Source: Halopseudomonas phragmitis (GTDB lineage Bacteria > Pseudomonadota > Gammaproteobacteria > Pseudomonadales > Pseudomonadaceae). From it: a DNA stretch of 64,000 bases. Below are positions 16,525-25,699 of this stretch, in pieces. The notes under the pieces were generated by a model. The model was given only the letters and a program-made list of their open reading frames with translations. It was not told the origin of the DNA and searched no databases. The position numbers were made by a program, and so were the translations under genes. Where the stretch lies: positions 3,867,501 to 3,931,500 of the forward strand of contig NZ_CP020100.1 in the NCBI RefSeq assembly GCF_002056295.1, given 5' to 3'. Position 1 is the first letter of the stretch. Each line of letters begins with the position of its first letter.

Positions 16525-17277
16525 ATGAACAGCCCCCTGTTTTCGCTTGAAGGACAAGTGGCCCTAGTCACCGGTGCAGGCCGTGGCATGGGCCTGGGTA
16601 TCGCTGAAACGCTGGCCAGGCTGGGCGCCACAGTCGCAATCAACGATTACTATCCCGAGCGCGCGCAAGCTGCGGCGGCTCAGCTAACTGAACAGGGCCT
16701 CAAGGCTATTGCCGCCCCTGCCGATGTTACCGACTATCAAGCCGTTGAATTGATGGCCCGCGACATTGAGAAACAGGTCGGCGGGATTGATATTTTCGTC
16801 TCCAATGCCGGAGTACCGGTCACCGGCATGGGTTACAAAAAGTTCATCGAATCAAGCCGGGATGACTGGCAAGACTTCATCAATCTAAACCTGTTCGGAC
16901 TGATGAATGCCTGTCATGTAATCGTGCCCGGCATGATTGAGCGTGGCTATGGCCGTATCGTCGCAATCACCTCAGAGTCCTGGCGCGCCGGACTGCCGAT
17001 GGGCATTGCCGCCTACGCCGCCTCCAAGGCGGGTGCTGTGGGCTTCATCCGCCATCTGGCCGCTGAAACCGGACGCAAGGGAATCACCGTCAACGCCTTG
17101 TCTCTCGGCACCATGAACAACTGGGATTCCGAGGAACTGGCGAAGAAAACCTGCTTTGTGCCTAGAGCCGGATCACCTCAGGATGTCGGTGCCGGGGTGG
17201 CCTACTTCGCCTCCAGGGAAGCCAGCTGGGTAACCGGACAGGTACTACCGCTCAACGGAGGCAGCCTGACGGCCTGA
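16525..17277 (+). CDS. Short-chain dehydrogenase/reductase (FabG-like)
   Basis: An SDR of 250 residues with TGAGRGMG and YAASK motifs, and GAGGAA before the ATG. It follows the enoyl-CoA hydratase by 18 nt and is followed by a strong terminator. A hydratase-dehydrogenase pair fits the two central steps of a beta-oxidation round; an IpdF-like role in hydrindane degradation is another option. The substrate is not known. Confidence 0.84.
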   Translation: MNSPLFSLEGQVALVTGAGRGMGLGIAETLARLGATVAINDYYPERAQAAAAQLTEQGLKAIAAPADVTDYQAVELMARDIEKQVGGIDIFVSNAGVPVTGMGYKKFIESSRDDWQDFINLNLFGLMNACHVIVPGMIERGYGRIVAITSESWRAGLPMGIAAYAASKAGAVGFIRHLAAETGRKGITVNALSLGTMNNWDSEELAKKTCFVPRAGSPQDVGAGVAYFASREASWVTGQVLPLNGGSLTA

Positions 17278-17297
17278 TTCACCTGACACCCGAATCA

Positions 17298-17336
17298 AAA
17301 AGCCCCGCCGTTACAGCATGTCGGCGGGGCTTTTTA
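17298..17336. terminator. Bidirectional Rho-independent terminator
   Basis: AAAAAGCCCCGCCG (17298-17311) pairs with CGGCGGGGCTTTTT (17323-17336). It lies between the convergent SDR (plus) and DUF1329 (minus) genes. Confidence 0.9.
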
Positions 17337-17345
17337 TTGAGGCTC

Positions 17346-18725
17346 TCAACGCCCAGCGCGACGGGCTGCTTCCGGACCGAAATCCCGGGCAGACAGATTC
17401 CCCCGATTGAGGATGTAGCCGCGAGGCTGCTCATTGATCAAATTGAAGGCCAGATAGCTACGAGCCTGCAGATCATGGTACAGCCCAACCCCGGCCTGCC
17501 AGGTTTGCGCCTCATATGCGTAGAAGTAGTTCACCATTGAGGTGCGCCACAAGCCACCACGAGCGTCGTAATTGTCAGCCATGATCATCAGCCAACTGTC
17601 CTCATCCACATACATGTGTCGCTTGGTATACAGATGCCGATAGTTGTCCTTGATATTGGCCTCCAATACCCAAACCCGACGCAGCTCATAACGCATATGT
17701 TGCGGGTTGGCATGATGAGGCGGCAGCAACTCATCGTAACTCAGATCTGCGGAGTGGATACGGTAGGTATTGGCTGGGATATACATCTCCTGCTTGCCAA
17801 CAATGCTCCAGTTGTAACGCTGGCCAGAGCCATTGAAGATGCGCACCTCATCCACGGTAATTGAGCCGCCACTACCCGGGAACTGCATATCGAAGCCGTA
17901 TTCCGGCGATTGCCGCACACGCCGTGTACCCGGATCATAGCGCCAGCTCTGACGAGGTTCACTGCGGTGGTTGAAGAACTCCATTCCAGTATTGATTTCA
18001 CCACGATCACGCTGCGGCAGCAGGGTTTCGTTCAGGTAGAAGGAGGACTGCCCCTCGGTCCTGCCGATATGCCCAGGTTTGAGCGACGGCGCCAAGTTCC
18101 GGGAGTTTACCCGCCCCCAGTTGATGCGACCGTTACTCAACACATAGGCGTTGTCTGAAACCAGTTCCTCGGTCCACGGCCGATAGGTGAAAAAGGACGA
18201 GGTCCACATCAGCTCAAGGCCAGTCTTCGGGAACGGGAACAGGATGCCGCCCGTGGTGGCCACAACCCCTTCACCATCATCGACCAATTGAGCACTTTGG
18301 GCATTTTGCAGGGTGGCTTCACAGACCGAATCCGGGAAACGGAAATCACGCCGGGTTTCATATATCGGCATTTGGAAAGTATCCGGATAGGCTTCAAACA
18401 ATGCCTTTTGCCCGGCAGACAGACGTCCGGCATATTCATGCATGTTTGCCGCCGTAATCACGAACAAGGGTTGATCATCTGGATAGGGATCAATCGGGTG
18501 ATTCCCCGTCCCCTGGAAATCAACATGCTCAGGTACGCCCAGCCATTTACCAGTCCAGGCACTCAGGCTGCCGTCGGCATTACCGGCCTTTTCCGCACCG
18601 ACACAGGTCAGATCCTTGCCAAGCCTGGCAATCTCCTGCGGCGTGGCTGCAGCTTGAGCCAGAGACGCTGTAAGCAGGCACTGAGCGGCCAGCAGAGACA
18701 AACAAAAAGGTTTGATGACACGCAT
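17346..18725 (-). CDS. DUF1329 family exported protein
   Basis: A 459-residue protein of the DUF1329 family, with a signal peptide (basic MRVIKPF start, hydrophobic core, SLAQA cleavage region). The start at 18725 has GGGAG 8 nt upstream. DUF1329 proteins are typically encoded next to DUF1302 porin-like proteins, as here, and resemble LolB-like lipid carriers. The pair is common in hydrophobic-substrate catabolic clusters, so a role in steroid passage across the outer membrane is inferred. Confidence 0.82.
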   Translation of the reverse strand: MRVIKPFCLSLLAAQCLLTASLAQAAATPQEIARLGKDLTCVGAEKAGNADGSLSAWTGKWLGVPEHVDFQGTGNHPIDPYPDDQPLFVITAANMHEYAGRLSAGQKALFEAYPDTFQMPIYETRRDFRFPDSVCEATLQNAQSAQLVDDGEGVVATTGGILFPFPKTGLELMWTSSFFTYRPWTEELVSDNAYVLSNGRINWGRVNSRNLAPSLKPGHIGRTEGQSSFYLNETLLPQRDRGEINTGMEFFNHRSEPRQSWRYDPGTRRVRQSPEYGFDMQFPGSGGSITVDEVRIFNGSGQRYNWSIVGKQEMYIPANTYRIHSADLSYDELLPPHHANPQHMRYELRRVWVLEANIKDNYRHLYTKRHMYVDEDSWLMIMADNYDARGGLWRTSMVNYFYAYEAQTWQAGVGLYHDLQARSYLAFNLINEQPRGYILNRGNLSARDFGPEAARRAGR

Positions 18726-18737
18726 GCTCACTGCTCC

Positions 18738-20390
18738 CTAGAAAGTGTATTTGGCATTGATCGACAGGTAGTCACGGTCAGCCATGACACGATCCTTGGC
18801 GACATTGGCTGAAGACAGGTAGTTGACCCAGGTCATGCCAATTTCAAAGTTGCCCAAATAACTGAAATCAGCGCCCAGAGTGAGCGTTTTTTCATCTTCA
18901 CCCAGGCCCTGGTACGCATAACCGTCGAGATTCTGTTGCCAGACCGCAGACAGGGTCAGATCCCAGCCACGCATAATGCTCGGATAGTCGAAAAAAGCCC
19001 CGACGCCCATGACCGTGGTTGAACGCGTACCGAAGTCTTTGAAAGAGCCATCCACGCCTGGCCCGCCGCCAGTGACATGTAACGTATCGACCGACTGAAT
19101 CCGCTCATTGACGATCTCACCCATCCAGGTTGTTTGTTGCGCCAGACGTGAGGGCCCCTGAATATAAACTGCATTCAGGCTGGTCATCAGCCGATCACCC
19201 GTGGTTGGCGACCCATTACTCAGATAGACAGGCGCGTCCTGACGCAGGCTCAGGTCAGAGCCAACCTGCACATCTCCCAGTTTCGACGTCAAGCTCAGCC
19301 CCGTCAGCTTGATATCTTCAAAGTAACCAAACTTGAGCGCAGGAATACCCGGACCAAATCCCAGCTTGTCGATACTGCTCAAAGACGAGAATTGGGTGGT
19401 GCCACTGAAATCAAAGAACATCGCCGCAACACGGTCATGGTAGCGGTAGTGATACAGACCGAGTTCTGTGTTGAAGTCGACATTCCAGCGTACGCCCAGA
19501 CCCCATTGGCCCGAGTCTCGCGGATCAACTTCACCTGCGGTATTGACTACAGTAAATGTGTTGTCCGGCAGGTTACTGATCACTCCCGGAGCCAGGCGAA
19601 AAAATTGCGAGCCTGGACCAAAGAAGTCACTGCCAAAAAAATCACCGACCGGATTCAGACGCGTCTCTTCCCACTCGAATTGATAGAAGCCGGTGACCGC
19701 CCAGCTCTCATTCAATGCATAGGTGAAAGAGAACTGGTTGACTGGCAGGTAGGCATCCTTGGCTTCGGTACCCGGCACATTGAACTTGGTGGCATCAACC
19801 GGGGCCTGACCCTGACTGATATTTGGCCAGAACAGGCTCTCACCCCAGGCAACCAGATGACGACCGGCATTCAAAGACAGATACTGCGTCTCTGCGATCG
19901 GCCAGTTGCCATACACATATGCATCGAGCAACTGGAAACGACTGCCACTGTCACGCCTGGTCTTACCGATGAAACGCTTTTCATCACCTGGGTTGGCGAC
20001 CACCCGGTTCACGCTACCGGGCGAATCGTTATTGTTGTCACGCTTGTAGACATCATCATAAAAATGACTGGCCCGCAGCACCGCCCCAAGATTGTCTTTC
20101 TGGGCGATAACCTCGCCAAACAGACTGACCCGGTTGTTGATTGGACGATAACGCTTGAAGTTACGCGTTCCGTCATCATGGTTGAGTTCAGCCAGATAAT
20201 GGCTGTCCGGGCTACGGGTCCGGAATGAATAGGTGTAGTTGGCGGTGACCTGTGAATCCAGAGTCAAACCGTTGTCGAACTCTATAGTCGGCAACGCTAG
20301 AGCAGCGGGTGCCAAGCCTGCCGCGACGGCGAAGGCCAAAGGCTTCAGTGCCGGCTGCAGACATCTTGTCTTGAGGTTATTGTTCTTCAC
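18738..20390 (-). CDS. DUF1302 family outer-membrane beta-barrel protein
   Basis: About 550 residues starting at a GTG with CAGGAG 6 nt upstream. It has a signal peptide ending near ALALP, followed by alternating aromatic/polar strands, and ends in AKYTF with the terminal Phe typical of outer-membrane barrels. The DUF1329 gene follows 12 nt later. Uptake of steroids through the outer membrane is inferred from context. A terminator just upstream means that the pair needs its own promoter in the narrow interval 20391-20450, where I see no clear operator. Confidence 0.84.
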   Translation of the reverse strand: MKNNNLKTRCLQPALKPLAFAVAAGLAPAALALPTIEFDNGLTLDSQVTANYTYSFRTRSPDSHYLAELNHDDGTRNFKRYRPINNRVSLFGEVIAQKDNLGAVLRASHFYDDVYKRDNNNDSPGSVNRVVANPGDEKRFIGKTRRDSGSRFQLLDAYVYGNWPIAETQYLSLNAGRHLVAWGESLFWPNISQGQAPVDATKFNVPGTEAKDAYLPVNQFSFTYALNESWAVTGFYQFEWEETRLNPVGDFFGSDFFGPGSQFFRLAPGVISNLPDNTFTVVNTAGEVDPRDSGQWGLGVRWNVDFNTELGLYHYRYHDRVAAMFFDFSGTTQFSSLSSIDKLGFGPGIPALKFGYFEDIKLTGLSLTSKLGDVQVGSDLSLRQDAPVYLSNGSPTTGDRLMTSLNAVYIQGPSRLAQQTTWMGEIVNERIQSVDTLHVTGGGPGVDGSFKDFGTRSTTVMGVGAFFDYPSIMRGWDLTLSAVWQQNLDGYAYQGLGEDEKTLTLGADFSYLGNFEIGMTWVNYLSSANVAKDRVMADRDYLSINAKYTF

Positions 20391-20449
20391 ATGAGGCTCC
20401 TGATTATTATCCACACCTTTTGAGGGTGTTCAGGCAGTATCAGCAAGCC

Positions 20450-20484
20450 AAAAAAAAACCGCCTACTCCGAATGGAGTAGGCGG
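20450..20484 (-). terminator. Rho-independent terminator of the KstD/KshB operon
   Basis: On the minus strand an 11-bp stem (CCGCCTACTCC with its complement around a 4-base loop) is followed by a run of T residues. It ends the operon that runs from 26890 down to 20500. Confidence 0.9.
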
Positions 20485-20499
20485 GATCAGCAAATAAAA

Positions 20500-22089
20500 T
20501 CAAGCAGATAGCTGAGCGGAAAGCTGCAGTTTGTCTACCTTGTTGGAAGCATTAACCGGCAGAGCTGAATAAAACACCACCTTACGCGGCACCTTGTAAT
20601 TGGCCATGCGCTCACGTGACCATGCAATCAACTCAGCCTCGTTCAACTCGCTGCCCTGGCGCAACACTACGCAGGCACACCCGACCTCCCCCATACGCGG
20701 ATCCGCCACTCCCAATACCGCAACCTGGGCAATTGCCGGATGCTCACTCAGACAAGCTTCGATCTCGGCTGGATAGCAATTGAAGCCACCGACGATGAAC
20801 ATATCTTTAAGGCGCCCGGTAATCCGAAGATTGCCTTGCGCGTCCAGACTGCCAACATCACCTGTATGCAGCCAACCTTCGGCATCGATACTTTCGCTGG
20901 TAGCTTCGGGGTTATTGAAATAGCCAGGCATAACATGGAAGCCACGCAGGCAGATCTCACCCTGCTCTCCAGGCGGAACGCCGTGCCCCTGCGCATCCAG
21001 AATTGCCAGCTCGGTGCCCGGTATAGGCTTGCCGCTGGTGCTGGCGATAGTTTGCGCCGAGTCCTGTGGGTCGCAGATGGTTGCCAGACCACCGCATTCG
21101 GTCAGCCCGTATGCCGTAGTGACCAGTTCAAAACCCAGCTCTTCGCGCATGCGTTTGATCAGCACCGGCGGAATGGTCGATGCGCCGGTTATCGCCACAC
21201 GCAGGCTGGATAGATCCGCTGTAGCCAACCTGGGGTGATCCAGCATGGACAGATAAAGCGTTGGCGGCCCTGGCAGAATGGTAATGCGCTGCTGAGCTAC
21301 GCACTGGAAGATCTCGTCAGCATCGAACATCGCCAGAGGCAAAATCGTTGCCCCTCCCAACAGGCAGGTCAACCAGCCGGCCTTGTAGCCAAAGGAATGG
21401 AAGAACGGATTGACGATCAGGTAGCGGTCACCAGGTACCAGACCAATAATCCGCACATACTCATTGAATGCCCTCAGACTCTGGCCATGGGTATACATAA
21501 CCCCCTTGGGTTTGCCGGTTGTTCCCGATGTAAACAACAAATCGGACAGGTCTTCACTCCGTACTGCGGCGGCACGGGCCTGAGCCTGATCGAGCGTCAC
21601 GGAGCTTCCAGCTTCCAGAAAGGCTGACAGTGTTTGATCCCCGGCACCCGGCGCAGTACCGATGACCACCATGCGCTCCAAGCTCTGCGGCCGAACAGCC
21701 GCGAGCATTGCCGGATAATCATTGCCAAGAAAATGCTCCTGAACAAACGCCAGACGCGCTCCGCTACGAGCAACGATATCCGCCGCCTCATGACCTTTCA
21801 TTCTGGTATTGAGTGGAACCAGAATCGCGCCAGCTGCCTGCAACCCCAGAGCCAGTAGCACCCAATCAATGCTGTTGGCCGCCCAGAGTGCAACACGGTC
21901 GCCCTTGTTGATACCCACAGCCATCAAGGCCCGTGAAATCTCCAACATACGCTCGGGCAGTTGGTCATATCTGACGCACTGCCCGGCATCTTCAAGCGCC
22001 GTGCGCCCCTCATGCAAATGCGCGGCACGCATCACCAGTGCCGGAATGGAGGCTGGCAGATCAGCCGGAGTTGAAAACACTGAAGCCAT
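20500..22089 (-). CDS. AMP-forming CoA ligase, FadD3-like (hydrindane propionate ligase candidate)
   Basis: An ANL-family ligase of 529 residues. It has the canonical LLFTSGTTGKPKGVM loop, TTAYGLTECGG, GWLHTGDVG, GGFNCYPAEIE and a C-terminal NASNKVDK lysine motif. The GFN-YPAEIE stretch is typical of FadD3, which activates the C/D-ring indanedione propionate left after ring A/B removal. It is the last gene of the operon holding HsaA-, KstD- and KshB-like genes. FadD3 assignment is likely but not proven. Confidence 0.82.
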   Translation of the reverse strand: MASVFSTPADLPASIPALVMRAAHLHEGRTALEDAGQCVRYDQLPERMLEISRALMAVGINKGDRVALWAANSIDWVLLALGLQAAGAILVPLNTRMKGHEAADIVARSGARLAFVQEHFLGNDYPAMLAAVRPQSLERMVVIGTAPGAGDQTLSAFLEAGSSVTLDQAQARAAAVRSEDLSDLLFTSGTTGKPKGVMYTHGQSLRAFNEYVRIIGLVPGDRYLIVNPFFHSFGYKAGWLTCLLGGATILPLAMFDADEIFQCVAQQRITILPGPPTLYLSMLDHPRLATADLSSLRVAITGASTIPPVLIKRMREELGFELVTTAYGLTECGGLATICDPQDSAQTIASTSGKPIPGTELAILDAQGHGVPPGEQGEICLRGFHVMPGYFNNPEATSESIDAEGWLHTGDVGSLDAQGNLRITGRLKDMFIVGGFNCYPAEIEACLSEHPAIAQVAVLGVADPRMGEVGCACVVLRQGSELNEAELIAWSRERMANYKVPRKVVFYSALPVNASNKVDKLQLSAQLSA

Positions 22090-22110
22090 CTGAGGAAACT
22101 CTCATTGGAA

Positions 22111-23145
22111 TTAATCGGGGAAGCGCAAATGCACCTGATCACTGGTGGCGACCGCCTGACAGGCCAACGTCCAGCCCTCGCTGAGTTCCTGCTGATCCAG
22201 GGCATCGTTGTGCAAAAGATCAACCTTGCCCGCAACCAGCGTGCACATGCAGGAGGCGCAAGAACCGACCAGGCACGAATGTGGTGGCTCCAGCCCCTCG
22301 CGCTGCATCGCCGCAAGCAGTATTTCTCCGGGAGCACATTCGATTTCACGAGTCTCACCATCGAGTTCAACAGTCAGCCGGGTCGCGGTTGCTCCTGCAT
22401 GCTCGACGACCGTGGCCACCGGCTGCTCACTCTCACCAGGCAGTGAGACAAAACGCTCGACATGGATTGCTGAACTGGCCAAGCCAGCCTGTTTCAGTGC
22501 TGCAACCCCGGCATCCATGAACGGCTCCGGGCCACAAATGAAGGCCTGGGCTGCTTCATAGCCCGCTGCCAGATGCGCCAGTTGATGACTGCTCGGATGC
22601 CCCTGTACGCTGGCCAACCAATGCACCACCTGTAGCCGTTGCGGATAGTCGGCAACCAGTTGCTGGAGCAGGTCACGAAAGATCACCGATTGCTCATCGC
22701 GGTTGGCATACACGAGGCGCACTCGCCCCTGAGCCTGACTCAGCACCGAACGCAGAATCGACAATACCGGGGTGATGCCGCTACCACCGGCCAGCAATAG
22801 AAAGTCACCCTCCAGACTCTTGGGTACGAATGCCCCAGCTGGTGGCAAGGTCTGCAGCAGATCACCGGGCCTGACCTGATCACACAACCAGTTCGAGCCA
22901 CGCCCATCATCTACTCGCTTGACCGTTACCCGCAGGTTTTCACTCTCATAGGGCGAACTGGATAGCGAATAGCAGCGCGGCAACCAGTCATCGCCATGCG
23001 GGATGCGCAGTGTTAGAAACTGGCCAGGACGGTATTTGAACCTTTCCCGCAGCTCTGCAGATACGGAAAACTCAAAAGAGCAGCTATCGTGTGTTTCCCG
23101 AATCACTGCGGCAACCGGCAGACTGATATAGGTGTGGCTACTCAT
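22111..23145 (-). CDS. kshB: Ferredoxin-NADP reductase-type oxygenase reductase, KshB-like
   Basis: A 344-residue electron-transfer protein with three parts: FAD domain (RCYSLSSSPYES), NAD domain (LLLAGGSGITPVLSIL, CGPEPFMDAG) and a C-terminal plant-type 2Fe-2S domain (CLVGSCASC plus a later Cys). This layout is that of the reductase of 3-ketosteroid 9-alpha-hydroxylase. It lies next to the delta1-dehydrogenase KstD, the enzyme that acts at the same stage. The oxygenase component KshA is not in the window. Phenylacetyl-CoA epoxidase or other Rieske reductases are alternatives. Confidence 0.82.
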   Translation of the reverse strand: MSSHTYISLPVAAVIRETHDSCSFEFSVSAELRERFKYRPGQFLTLRIPHGDDWLPRCYSLSSSPYESENLRVTVKRVDDGRGSNWLCDQVRPGDLLQTLPPAGAFVPKSLEGDFLLLAGGSGITPVLSILRSVLSQAQGRVRLVYANRDEQSVIFRDLLQQLVADYPQRLQVVHWLASVQGHPSSHQLAHLAAGYEAAQAFICGPEPFMDAGVAALKQAGLASSAIHVERFVSLPGESEQPVATVVEHAGATATRLTVELDGETREIECAPGEILLAAMQREGLEPPHSCLVGSCASCMCTLVAGKVDLLHNDALDQQELSEGWTLACQAVATSDQVHLRFPD

Positions 23146-23146
23146 T

Positions 23147-23911
23147 TCAGATACTCATCACAAATTGGCCACTATCGACCCGCAACTCGATGCCGTTGAC
23201 CGCTCGCGACTCATCCGATGCCAGATAGAGCACCGCAGAGGCTACATCCTGCGGGAGGCAGGCCCGGTTCATCGGATCGCTATCGATTGTAAAACGGGCC
23301 GGATCGACACCCTGGGGATAGGACGCTCGCGTCATGGCCGTCAACACTCCGTCGGGGTGTACCGAATTGCAACGGATCCGGTATTTCTGCTTACGACAAT
23401 GTACCGCTACGCTGCGAGTCATGGCCGCCACCGCCCCCTTGCTAGCTCCATAGGCCATGTAATCATCACGCGCCGCCAACGCTGCAATCGAGGAGATATT
23501 GATGATAGAACCGCCACCACCACTGACTTTCATGAGTCGAATCGCCGTCTGACAGCCCAGAAAAGCACTATCTGCATTAACCCTCAGCAGTTTCTGCCAC
23601 TGTTCCAGGGTCGCTTCTTCAATGTTCCCCGAAAGCAGAATACCGGCATTGTTAACCAGCACATCCAGGCGTTGAAAACGCTCCCGGACCAAGTCCGCCA
23701 GTGCCGCCCAAGACGCAGAATCAGCAACATCCTGAGTCATAAACACGACCTGGTTACCAAGTTCTGCCGCAATGCGCTCGCCCTCAACCGCGTTCAGATC
23801 GGTCATGATCACGCGAGCTCCTTCGGCTACAAACAGCCGTACAACGGCTTCACCGATACCGCTGGCGGCCCCGGTAACCACTGCCACTTTGTTGTTCAGT
23901 CGCTTGCTCAT
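23147..23911 (-). CDS. Short-chain dehydrogenase/reductase
   Basis: An SDR of 254 residues with TGAASGIG and YGASK motifs. The start at 23911 is supported by AGAGGAA 6 nt upstream and overlaps the end of kstD by 14 bases. Only one base separates its stop from the KshB-like start. It probably oxidises a ring hydroxyl (3-, 7-, 12- or 17-position). Confidence 0.83.
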   Translation of the reverse strand: MSKRLNNKVAVVTGAASGIGEAVVRLFVAEGARVIMTDLNAVEGERIAAELGNQVVFMTQDVADSASWAALADLVRERFQRLDVLVNNAGILLSGNIEEATLEQWQKLLRVNADSAFLGCQTAIRLMKVSGGGGSIINISSIAALAARDDYMAYGASKGAVAAMTRSVAVHCRKQKYRIRCNSVHPDGVLTAMTRASYPQGVDPARFTIDSDPMNRACLPQDVASAVLYLASDESRAVNGIELRVDSGQFVMSI

Positions 23912-23924
23912 GCTGGGTTCCTCT

Positions 23925-25637
23925 TCACTGTTCAGCCAGATGCCCAGCCGCAACATAACCAAAGGTCATGGCAGGCCCCAAAGTCCCACCAGCTCCGGGA
24001 TAAGTTGTCCCCATTACCGAAGCCGAAGTATTACCAATGGCATACAGGCCAGCGATCGGCTCTCCCGACTCGCACAGCACCCGAGCATGCTCATCGGTCA
24101 GCAATCCACCTTTGGTTCCAATATCACCGGCATACATGGGCATGGCGTAGTAAGGCCCTTTTTCCATTGGTGCCAGACAAGGGTTGGGGCTGATATTGCT
24201 ATCGCCGTAATAGCGATCAAAAACATTCCCGCCACGCGCAAAGTCTTCATCCTTACCAGTACGGGCAAAACCATTTACGCGTTCGACGGTGCTTTTCAGC
24301 CCAGCCGCATCGACCCCAATTTGCGCCGCCAGGGCGTCCAGGCTGTCGGCCTTGAAATAGACCTTGTTCAGCCACTCCTTGCGCAGGCGGCTATCCGGCA
24401 TTATTTGGGCCGGCATAAGCGGCCCCATGGCATAGTTGAAGCGGAACTTGCTATCGAACACCACCCAGCTCGGAATAGTTTTCCCGCCGCTAAGCGTATT
24501 GTCCCGGTACATGGCATCGACAAACTCAAGATAGGGAGCAGCTTCATTGACAAAGCGACGGCCTTCGCCATTGACCACAATGGCACCAGGGAAAGCCCGC
24601 TCGGCAAACACTCCGCGCGCCCGGTCTTCACCCGGAACCAACAGGCTAGGCGCCCACCAACCCCACTCCATCAGGTCCGTTGCAGCCCCCAGTTTCTGGG
24701 CCGCCTCAAGGGCCGCACCGGTATTGGCACCCGCCGGCGTAGCACTCCAGGCAACCTTGTTTGGTTGTGGTAGATACTTGTCACGCAATGCCTGGTTCTG
24801 CTCAAAGCCGCCGGAGCCGAGTACAACCCCCTTGCGCGCTGCAATGCGCAAAACCTGCCCGTCGCGCTCCACCACCACGCCGCAAACACGCCCAGCCTCT
24901 TCAATCAATTCACGAAAGTCGGTTTTCAGCCAGAGCGGAATTTTGCGGTCCATCATCGACACTCGCAGACTGGCTACCAAGGCATTGCCCAGGGCAGTAC
25001 GTCGGTCACGCCGGCTTCCGGTCTTGCGCCGCCAGGCAAAATCCAGTTTGTAGCGCAGCATCAGACCAATGATCATCAGGCGCCAGCCACGACTTTTCGA
25101 CATGGCCTTGTGTGCATGCCGCGCGGTCCAGGCGATGCGCCCCATTAGCATATTGCCGGGAGCGCCCTCACGCAGAGCATGCAACTCATCACCCAACTGA
25201 CTAAGGTCAAAAAGCTCAGGATCCAGGCTGCGGCCACCAGCAAGGGCACCCGGCAAATCCTGATAGTAGTCAGGATATTTTTCAGCCACGGCATAGCGCA
25301 CCCGAGTATGTTGCTCCAGCCAAGCAATCATCTCAGGGGCTTTTTTCAGGTAGGTGCGCAGACGCTTTTCATCAACCCGATCACCGACGGCCGCTTTGAG
25401 GTAGGTCCAGGCCAGCTCTTCACTGTCGTTACCGCCTATCGCTTTGAAATAATGATTGTTGGGGATCCAGATTCCACCACCGGACAAAGCTGATGTGCCA
25501 CCATATTGGTCAGCTTTTTCCACCACCAGCACACTCAGGCCCTTGTCGGCGGCCGCAACAGCCGCCGTCATGGCTCCAGCACCGGAGCCAACCACCACTA
25601 CATCAAACTCTGCGCTGAAATCGTTCTTGTTATGCAT
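23925..25637 (-). CDS. kstD: 3-ketosteroid delta1-dehydrogenase
   Basis: A flavoprotein of 570 residues. FAD-binding motifs are DVVVVGSGAGAMTAAVAAA at the N-terminus and GGTSALSGGGIWIPNN. Near the C-terminus TTYPGAGGTLGPAMTFG holds the Tyr and, four residues on, the Gly (about 546 and 550) that correspond to the catalytic Tyr487/Gly491 of Rhodococcus KstD1. It introduces the C1-C2 double bond of ring A; with 9-alpha-hydroxylation this opens ring B. The gene stands between the HsaA-like monooxygenase and an SDR overlapping its end. The start at 25637 is chosen because the flavin fold begins soon after it. Confidence 0.92.
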   Translation of the reverse strand: MHNKNDFSAEFDVVVVGSGAGAMTAAVAAADKGLSVLVVEKADQYGGTSALSGGGIWIPNNHYFKAIGGNDSEELAWTYLKAAVGDRVDEKRLRTYLKKAPEMIAWLEQHTRVRYAVAEKYPDYYQDLPGALAGGRSLDPELFDLSQLGDELHALREGAPGNMLMGRIAWTARHAHKAMSKSRGWRLMIIGLMLRYKLDFAWRRKTGSRRDRRTALGNALVASLRVSMMDRKIPLWLKTDFRELIEEAGRVCGVVVERDGQVLRIAARKGVVLGSGGFEQNQALRDKYLPQPNKVAWSATPAGANTGAALEAAQKLGAATDLMEWGWWAPSLLVPGEDRARGVFAERAFPGAIVVNGEGRRFVNEAAPYLEFVDAMYRDNTLSGGKTIPSWVVFDSKFRFNYAMGPLMPAQIMPDSRLRKEWLNKVYFKADSLDALAAQIGVDAAGLKSTVERVNGFARTGKDEDFARGGNVFDRYYGDSNISPNPCLAPMEKGPYYAMPMYAGDIGTKGGLLTDEHARVLCESGEPIAGLYAIGNTSASVMGTTYPGAGGTLGPAMTFGYVAAGHLAEQ

Positions 25638-25699
25638 GTCACTACTCTTGGTTGCGATCTGCCAACGGCCACCCACAATTGCAGGTGGCCAACTCAGGC